A stretch of 20,053 bases of DNA from contig CAYJMO010000035.1 in NCBI GenBank assembly GCA_964371365.1, positions 1-20,053 of the forward strand, read 5' to 3'. This document shows, one piece after another, positions 15,995 to 20,053 of the stretch (positions within the stretch are counted from its first letter, which is position 1; each line of letters starts with the position of its first letter). The position numbers and the translations under genes are program-made. This DNA is from CAYJBH01 sp964371365. Its GTDB lineage: Bacteria > Bacillota > Clostridia > Oscillospirales > Ruminococcaceae. The notes beneath the pieces were generated by a model, which saw only the letters and a list, made by a program, of their open reading frames with translations, did not search any database and was not told the origin of the DNA.

Positions 15995-16023
15995 ATAATA
16001 GCATTTTTTTGCTATATAGTCAA
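15995..16023 (-). promoter_or_regulatory. Vegetative sigma-70/SigA-type promoter for pheST
   Basis: On the minus strand TTGACT (16023-16018) and TATTAT (16000-15995) are separated by exactly 17 bp, 100 bp upstream of the pheS start. The spacer holds the inverted repeat ATAGC/GCTAT around an A-tract, which could be an operator or simply AT-rich promoter DNA. Confidence 0.75.
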
Positions 16024-16297
16024 TCGGACTGTCGAAAAATAAAGTTCGTATTCTCTGTGATTGTCATGTTTATAAAACGAAAATAACGGTTTTCCGACTC
16101 CTTATCGAAAATCTTTGCTCGTTATCATCCACATTATAGCACTTTTTGACGCCATTGTCTTATTTTAAAACATAACAAGAAATTACCAAAATACGCAAAA
16201 AACTGCAAGAATTTACTACTGTAAAACGTTATTATAGCATTACAGTATTAAGCATAAATTTTCGGTTCGCCGACAACAAAGAAAGGTTTGGTTCAAA
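16024..16297. other. AT-rich divergent intergenic region
   Basis: Together with 15901-16023 this forms a 397-bp gene-free stretch between divergent pheS and the corrinoid gene. It is AT-rich and contains a partial copy of a CTGTCGAAAAA..GTTCG motif (16029-16048), similar to the hairpin at the right window edge, plus the dyad at 16217-16247. I found no convincing -35/-10 pair for the corrinoid gene, no cobalamin riboswitch box and no small ORF with a good ribosome binding site. Confidence 0.5.
16217..16247. promoter_or_regulatory. Perfect dyad, candidate operator upstream of the corrinoid gene
   Basis: TACTGTAA (16217-16224) and TTACAGTA (16240-16247) are exact inverted repeats with 15 bp between them, ending 50 bp before the corrinoid protein ATG. 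The intervening bases include TATTAT, which could be a -10 hexamer. This geometry suits a dimeric repressor. The regulator is not identifiable, and an RNA hairpin is an alternative. Confidence 0.5.
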
Positions 16298-16936
16298 ATG
16301 GAACTATTAGTTCAAATGTCAGAGATGCTGCAAAAAGGCAAGGCAAAGGATGTTAAAGCACTCGTTCAGCAGGCTATCGACGAGGGCGTAAGTGCAAAGA
16401 CTATTCTGGAAGAGGGTCTTCTCTCCGGCATGTCAATCATCGGCGAAAAGTTCAAGAATAACGAAATCTTCGTTCCGGAGGTTCTGGTCGCTGCCAGAGC
16501 TATGAACATGGGTGCGGAGCTTCTCAAACCTCTTCTTGCCGACGCCGGCGTTGTAGCTACCGGCAAGGTTTGCATCGGCACCGTTAAAGGCGACCTGCAC
16601 GACATCGGTAAAAACCTTGTTAAGATGATGATGGAGGGCAAAGGCCTTGAGGTTGTGGACCTTGGAACCGATGTATCCCCCGAGACCTTTGTCGAGACTG
16701 CAAAAAATGAGAACTGTGACATTATCTGCTGTAGCGCACTGCTCACCACAACCATGGGTGTAATGGCGGATGTTGTCAAGGCTTTAGAGGAGTCGGGACT
16801 TAAAGATAAGGTTAAAATCATGATAGGCGGAGCACCGGTAACAGATGCTTACTGCCAACAGATAGGCGCCGACAAATACACCTCTGACGCCGCAAGCGCT
16901 GCCGACGCCGCAGTCGAGATCTGCCAGTCCGCATAA
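16298..16936 (+). CDS. Methyltransferase corrinoid protein (MtaC/MtbC-like)
   Basis: This cytoplasmic carrier protein holds a cobalamin-type cofactor that shuttles a methyl group between a substrate methyltransferase and an acceptor enzyme. At 212 residues it has the usual two domains. The helical cap is 1-88, with G-x-x-x-I-G-E-K-F-x-x-x-E-x-F-V-P-E-V-L. The B12-binding Rossmann domain has D99-L-H-D-I-G104 (H101 is the lower cobalt ligand), S-A-L-L-T-T-T-M (146-153) and the G-G-A-P-V (177-181) nucleotide-tail pocket, ending G-A-D-K-Y-T-S-D-A. AAAGG lies 11 nt before the ATG. Sequence does not separate methanol, methylamine, methoxyaromatic and other subfamilies. Its neighbours on the same strand form a corrinoid cluster, but no substrate methyltransferase is seen. 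Confidence 0.94.
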   Translation: MELLVQMSEMLQKGKAKDVKALVQQAIDEGVSAKTILEEGLLSGMSIIGEKFKNNEIFVPEVLVAARAMNMGAELLKPLLADAGVVATGKVCIGTVKGDLHDIGKNLVKMMMEGKGLEVVDLGTDVSPETFVETAKNENCDIICCSALLTTTMGVMADVVKALEESGLKDKVKIMIGGAPVTDAYCQQIGADKYTSDAASAADAAVEICQSA

Positions 16937-16971
16937 TTTAAAACCCAATCCACATAATAACATTAGCATAC

Positions 16972-17070
16972 AGGTAGGGGTTGCTTATACTAATCCTGGG
17001 TTAAATTTGCCCAAAATCATAGTTGTTTTATTCAGGCTTAGTATAAAGTGTAACTGCGCGACCCCTGCTT
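16972..17070 (+). repeat. Structured inverted-repeat element between corrinoid and UroD-thioredoxin genes
   Basis: The left arm 16972-16998 is continuous. AGGTAGGGGTTGC (16972-16984) pairs with 17058-17070 through 10 Watson-Crick and 3 G-U pairs when read as plus-strand RNA. TTATACTAATCCTG (16985-16998) pairs with 17033-17046 at 13 of 14 positions. An 11-nt bulge (17047-17057) and a loop with a small GGG/CCC hairpin complete it. The wobble pattern favours an RNA transcribed on the plus strand. No T-tract follows. It sits in a 176-bp gap between two genes of one cluster, so it could set their relative expression, or be a palindromic repeat like the one between pheS and pheT. Confidence 0.65.
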
Positions 17071-17112
17071 TGCTATGTCAAAAATATTAAAATCATACAA
17101 AGGAGAAGAATA

Positions 17113-18471
17113 ATGAATCCGAAGGAACTACTGTTTGCCACACTTCAAAACAAGGTCACCGAGCGTGCGCCGTGGGTCCCGTTTGCCGGCGTTCATGCCG
17201 GACTGCTGACCGGCGTCAATGCCGAAACCTTTTTAACCGACGAGGACGCAATGGTCGAAGCATTAATCGAGGTTAACAAACTCTATAAGCCGGACGGTCA
17301 GCCGGTCATGTTCGATCTACAGGTCGAGGCAGAGATACTTGGCTGTGAACTGCGCTGGGCGACCGACGGTCCGCCGAGTGTTGCCTCCCACCCGCTGTCC
17401 GACACCATGACGGTGCCGTGCGATTGCACCCTGCCGACTGAAAATAGCGGGCGTATGCCTATGATCCTCTCCGCCATGCGCCGCTTGAAAGAGGCTGTGG
17501 GCGAGAACACCGCGCTGTACGGCATCCTCTGCGGACCGTTCACCCTTGCCAGCCACCTGCGTGGCAACGACATATTTATGGATATGTTCGACGATGAGGA
17601 CTATGTTAAGGAACTTCTCGAGTTCTGCAAAAAGGTCGCTATCAAGATGTCGGACATGTATATCGCCGCCGGCATGGATGTCATTGCATTGGTCGACCCA
17701 CTTGTTTCCCAGATTTCCTCCGACCACTTTGAGGAGTTTTTAACCGCCCCCTACACCGACCTTTTTAATTACCTGCGCGACGAGAAAAAGGTCTACTCCG
17801 CATTCTTCGTCTGTGGCAACGCGACTCGCAACATCGAGGTGATGTGCAAGACCGACCCGGATTCCATCTGTGTTGACGAAAACGTCGACATCATGGCGGC
17901 GAAAGAGATTTGTGACCGTTTTAACGTGGTTATCGGCGGCAACATTCCGCTCACCTCCATCATGCTCCACGGCTCTCAGCAGGACAACATGAAGTATGTC
18001 GTCGACATGCTCGCGAACCTTAAAGAGTACAAAAACTTTATCGTCGCACCCGGTTGCGACATGCCGTATGACGTGCCGGTCGAGAATACTATCGGCGCTA
18101 CCCAGGCGGTACTGGACACAAAGGCGGTTGCCGAGATGGTGAAAAACTATGTCGCCGGCGACCTCGATATTGAGGTGGAACTGCCGGACTACAACGCTCT
18201 CACAAAACCACTGGTTGAGGTGTTCACCCTTGACAGCCTAACCTGTGCAGCGTGCACCTACATGATGGGCGCGGCAAACGTCGCAAAGGAGAACTACGGC
18301 GATAAGATCGACCTTGTGGAGCATAAGTTTACCATAAAGGAGAACATTGCACGTTGCAAAAAGATGGGCGTAGGCAACCTGCCCTCCATCTATATTAACG
18401 GCGAGCTCAAATTCTCCTCCATAATTCCGTCCAAAGAGGAGCTGGAAGAAGCTATTAACTTCTATTTATAA
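17113..18471 (+). CDS. UroD/MtaA-family methyltransferase fused to a C-terminal thioredoxin-like domain
   Basis: The 452-residue product has a UroD-fold domain (about 1-355) of the MtaA/CmuA group, which moves methyl groups to or from corrinoid proteins at a zinc site. Visible family elements are the N-terminal R-A-P-W-V-P, G-P-F-T-L-A-S (141-147), A-G-M-D-V-I-A-L-V-D-P (186-196), F-V-C-G-N (232-236), and G-C315-D-M-P-Y-D-V-P with the conserved zinc-ligand Cys. In MtaA the first ligand motif is H-x-C; here it is F232-x-C234, so a His ligand seems to be lost. Residues about 367-452 form a thioredoxin-like fold with a C378-A-A-C381 pair and a cis-Pro-like N-L-P-S (422-425). A strong AGGAGA ribosome binding site precedes the ATG. 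Position beside a corrinoid protein supports methyl transfer; the acceptor, and whether the CAAC pair is a redox or acceptor site, are inference. Heme-synthesis UroD is unlikely. Confidence 0.88.
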   Translation: MNPKELLFATLQNKVTERAPWVPFAGVHAGLLTGVNAETFLTDEDAMVEALIEVNKLYKPDGQPVMFDLQVEAEILGCELRWATDGPPSVASHPLSDTMTVPCDCTLPTENSGRMPMILSAMRRLKEAVGENTALYGILCGPFTLASHLRGNDIFMDMFDDEDYVKELLEFCKKVAIKMSDMYIAAGMDVIALVDPLVSQISSDHFEEFLTAPYTDLFNYLRDEKKVYSAFFVCGNATRNIEVMCKTDPDSICVDENVDIMAAKEICDRFNVVIGGNIPLTSIMLHGSQQDNMKYVVDMLANLKEYKNFIVAPGCDMPYDVPVENTIGATQAVLDTKAVAEMVKNYVAGDLDIEVELPDYNALTKPLVEVFTLDSLTCAACTYMMGAANVAKENYGDKIDLVEHKFTIKENIARCKKMGVGNLPSIYINGELKFSSIIPSKEELEEAINFYL

Positions 18472-18478
18472 GGATATT

Positions 18479-19372
18479 ATGCTCGATTTTTATCTGATAA
18501 CCGGGTTTTTGGGTGCCGGCAAGACCACCTTTCTCAAAAACCTGGTCCGGCTTTTTGCCGACAAGAAAATATATCTTATTATCAACGAGTTCGGCTCACA
18601 GGGAGTGGACGGCGAGCTTGTGCGTGAGCTCGGCATGGCTATGGCGGAGATCAACAACGGCTCCATCTTCTGTGCCTGCCGCCTCGATAAGTTTGAAGCG
18701 GAACTGCACAGCGCCGTCGCCGCAAAACCGGATGTCATTATTACCGAGGCATCCGGCCTTGCCGACCCTACCAACGTGCGCAAGGTTCTTAAAGACTTTC
18801 CTGAAATAAACTATAAGGGTGCCGTCTGCCTTGCCGATGCGGTGCGCCTTATCAAGGTCTTTTCCACCGCCGAGGTCAGCCGTCGTCAACTCGCAGTGTC
18901 GTCACTTATCCTGCTCAACAAGATTGATATAGCCACCGAAGAACAGGCGCAAAAGACCATCGAGTTGATAAAAGAGGCGAACCCTGCCGCAATAATACAG
19001 CCGACCACTTTCGGCGAGATAAAGCCGGAGTGGCTTGACATGCTCTCACCCGAAATTGATTTAGACGAGGTTTTGTGCTCGCCGGACATCACCCTACAAA
19101 AGATGACCCTGCAGATTAATCCGGAAATAACGGAGGAGCAACTTATACGCTGTGTAAACTTTTTAACAGAATGTACTTATCGTATAAAAGGTTTTGTTGC
19201 TACAGCAGACGGCGGACGTTTTGTGGACTGTACCGGACCGCAAATCTCGATAACGTCTTACAATAAAGAGACAACAAACATGCTCGTCCTGCTTGCAGGG
19301 CAGGGTATGCCACTGCGCGAGGGTGTGAAAAATGCGATGAAGTGGTATCCAAATTTGGTGGAGAGGGTGTAA
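18479..19372 (+). CDS. CobW/COG0523-type P-loop GTPase (G3E family)
   Basis: The 297-residue product belongs to the metal-chaperone class of GTPases related to CobW, HypB and UreG. Motifs: Walker A G9-F-L-G-A-G-K-T-T17, N-E-F-G (36-39), the switch-like E-A-S-G-L-A-D-P (90-97) and N147-K-I-D150 for guanine specificity. The canonical C-x-C-C metal motif is replaced: N-N-G-S-I-F-C65-A-C67-R keeps only two cysteines, shifted by one position. A C-terminal CobW-like domain follows (about 205-297), with R-I-K-G-F-V. AAGGA overlaps the upstream stop and lies 4 nt from the ATG, so it is co-translated with the UroD-thioredoxin gene. In this setting it probably delivers a metal (zinc or cobalt) or helps corrinoid loading; that role is inferred from context. 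Confidence 0.9.
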   Translation: MLDFYLITGFLGAGKTTFLKNLVRLFADKKIYLIINEFGSQGVDGELVRELGMAMAEINNGSIFCACRLDKFEAELHSAVAAKPDVIITEASGLADPTNVRKVLKDFPEINYKGAVCLADAVRLIKVFSTAEVSRRQLAVSSLILLNKIDIATEEQAQKTIELIKEANPAAIIQPTTFGEIKPEWLDMLSPEIDLDEVLCSPDITLQKMTLQINPEITEEQLIRCVNFLTECTYRIKGFVATADGGRFVDCTGPQISITSYNKETTNMLVLLAGQGMPLREGVKNAMKWYPNLVERV

Positions 19373-19375
19373 TTT

Positions 19376-19912
19376 ATGAAAAAAATAATAGACAAACTAA
19401 AAAACCTCGGCGCGTATGCCGTGGGTACCGTCGCGGTAGAGGACATAAAGTTTGACCGCGGCTTTCGTGCTATGTGCGAGAGCAACTCCTGTGGGAAGTA
19501 TGGCAAAAACTACTGCTGTCCCCCCGATGCCGGTGACATCGACGACCTTATTGCCGAGGCGAAAGGCTATGACACCGCGATCGTCTATCAAACGGTGGGC
19601 GAGATTGAGGATAGTTATGACTTTGAGGGGATGATGGAGATAGGCAATATCCACGGCGAACTTGTCCGTTCGGCACGGGATTACTGCAAAAAAAATATGG
19701 ACGGCGAGCTGTTGTTCCTCGGTGCAGGTGGGTGCGGCGAGTGTGAAGTCTGCGGAAAGTTGACGAATGAGCCATGTCGGTTCCCCGATTATGCCATGAA
19801 GAGCCTTGAAACATACGGAATAGCGGTGAGTGAGCTTGCAAAAAAAAGCGGCATGAAGTACATTAACGGGCAGAATACCGTGACCTATTTCGGTGCGGTG
19901 TTGTATAGATAA
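19376..19912 (+). CDS. DUF2284 cysteine-rich putative metal-binding protein
   Basis: The 178-residue product is recognised as DUF2284 from its pattern C-E-S-N-S-C-G-K-Y-G-K-N-Y-C-C-P-P (Cys 34, 39, 47, 48) and the later G-C120-G-E-C-E-V-C-G with C134-R-F-P. The C120-x2-C-x2-C-x7-C134 spacing resembles a 4Fe-4S cluster ligand set. No signal peptide or membrane helix is present. Only 3 bp separate it from the GTPase gene, and GGAGAGG at 19360-19366 lies inside that gene, so they are probably co-expressed. DUF2284 proteins are often found in corrinoid methyltransferase neighbourhoods of anaerobes, which fits a redox role such as corrinoid reactivation. No biochemical function is established that I can cite. 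Confidence 0.85.
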   Translation: MKKIIDKLKNLGAYAVGTVAVEDIKFDRGFRAMCESNSCGKYGKNYCCPPDAGDIDDLIAEAKGYDTAIVYQTVGEIEDSYDFEGMMEIGNIHGELVRSARDYCKKNMDGELLFLGAGGCGECEVCGKLTNEPCRFPDYAMKSLETYGIAVSELAKKSGMKYINGQNTVTYFGAVLYR

Positions 19913-19997
19913 TATTTTACAACACGATAACATCCCCATTATTACATCAAAATATTGACCTGTCATAATTGCGATAAGATATTTGAAAGGATATAAA

Positions 19998-20019
19998 GTT
20001 TGAAAATAAAATTTCAAAC
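19998..20019. repeat. Hairpin near the right edge
   Basis: GTTTGAAA and TTTCAAAC are exact inverted repeats around ATAAAA. The stem shares GTTTGAA/TTCAAAC with arm 3 of the cloverleaf element at 5640-5657. It is followed 4 bp later by a second hairpin. Confidence 0.55.
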
Positions 20020-20023
20020 TCCA

Positions 20024-20047
20024 GGCTGTCGAAAAAGTTCGACAGCC
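20024..20047. repeat. 10-bp perfect hairpin at the right edge
   Basis: GGCTGTCGAA and TTCGACAGCC pair exactly around an AAAG loop. A T-tract does not follow in the visible bases, and the window ends 6 bp later, so a terminator cannot be confirmed. A partial similar motif is at 16029-16048. It is probably part of a palindromic intergenic repeat that continues beyond the window. Confidence 0.6.
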
Positions 20048-20053
20048 CCGAGA

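Noticed and set aside
15901..16297. T-box or cobalamin riboswitch in the divergent intergenic region
   Set aside because: No T-box core and no B12-box motif is visible on either strand.
17113..18180. Uroporphyrinogen decarboxylase of heme synthesis (hemE)
   Set aside because: No other heme genes are present, the neighbour is a corrinoid protein, and a conserved G-C-D-M-P cysteine plus a thioredoxin-like tail point to the methyltransferase branch.
19955..19983. TTGACC and GATATT with 17-bp spacing, a possible promoter
   Set aside because: The -10 matches at only 4 of 6 positions, and the predicted start would cut into the ribosome binding site of the only ORF that could follow.
20000..20053. 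Possible partial CDS with TTG start after AAAGGA, open to the window end
   Set aside because: The 18 codons consist almost entirely of two hairpin repeats and show no recognisable protein start, so a repeat is the simpler reading.

Overview
The window looks like a chromosomal piece of a Gram-positive, anaerobic Clostridia-type bacterium, possibly Oscillospirales or a relative. This is an inference from several traits: clostridial-style zinc-ribbon Ser/Thr kinases, AAAGGA-type ribosome binding sites, use of a TTG start, a corrinoid methyl-transfer cluster, and many short palindromic intergenic elements. A run of 10 Ns inside one gene suggests a draft or metagenome-assembled genome.

Region 1 (1-5512, + strand) starts inside a membrane-anchored protein with one PASTA domain and an unrecognised extracellular domain. 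It is followed by a complete Hanks-type Ser/Thr kinase whose extracellular part looks like an ABC-transporter sugar-binding protein (family 1). Next is recQ, whose preferred start lies just beyond the kinase gene. The first two genes look like surface sensors; recQ appears to be a housekeeping neighbour.

Region 2 (5513-5738) separates convergent genes and is dominated by an exceptional nested palindrome. A 13-bp outer stem encloses three abutting hairpin arms, so 110 nt can fold into a cloverleaf with no unpaired base outside the loops.

Region 3 (5739-12261, - strand) reads, in transcription order, sensor histidine kinase, OmpR-type response regulator, nitroreductase (interrupted by the N gap), ABC ATPase, large ABC permease, lipoate-protein ligase and a probable lipoprotein. 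Spacing is tight and several ribosome binding sites overlap the preceding stop codon. The last four genes at least look like one operon, and the two-component system is a plausible regulator of the run.

Region 4 (12349-16023, - strand) is pheS-pheT. pheS starts with TTG and has a good vegetative promoter. The transcript leader of about 94 nt is too short for a T-box. A 78-bp palindromic element sits between pheS and pheT.

Region 5 (16298-19912, + strand) is a corrinoid-linked cluster: a methyltransferase corrinoid protein, a UroD/MtaA-type protein fused to a C-terminal thioredoxin-like domain, a CobW/COG0523-type GTPase with an altered metal motif, and a DUF2284 cysteine-rich protein. No recognisable substrate-specific methyltransferase or corrinoid reactivase is present, so its substrate is unknown. 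A structured intergenic element separates the corrinoid gene from the UroD-thioredoxin gene, and a perfect dyad lies upstream of the corrinoid gene. The window ends in two more hairpins.

The best candidates for something undescribed are the kinase with a solute-binding ectodomain, the UroD-thioredoxin corrinoid cluster, and the cloverleaf palindrome.
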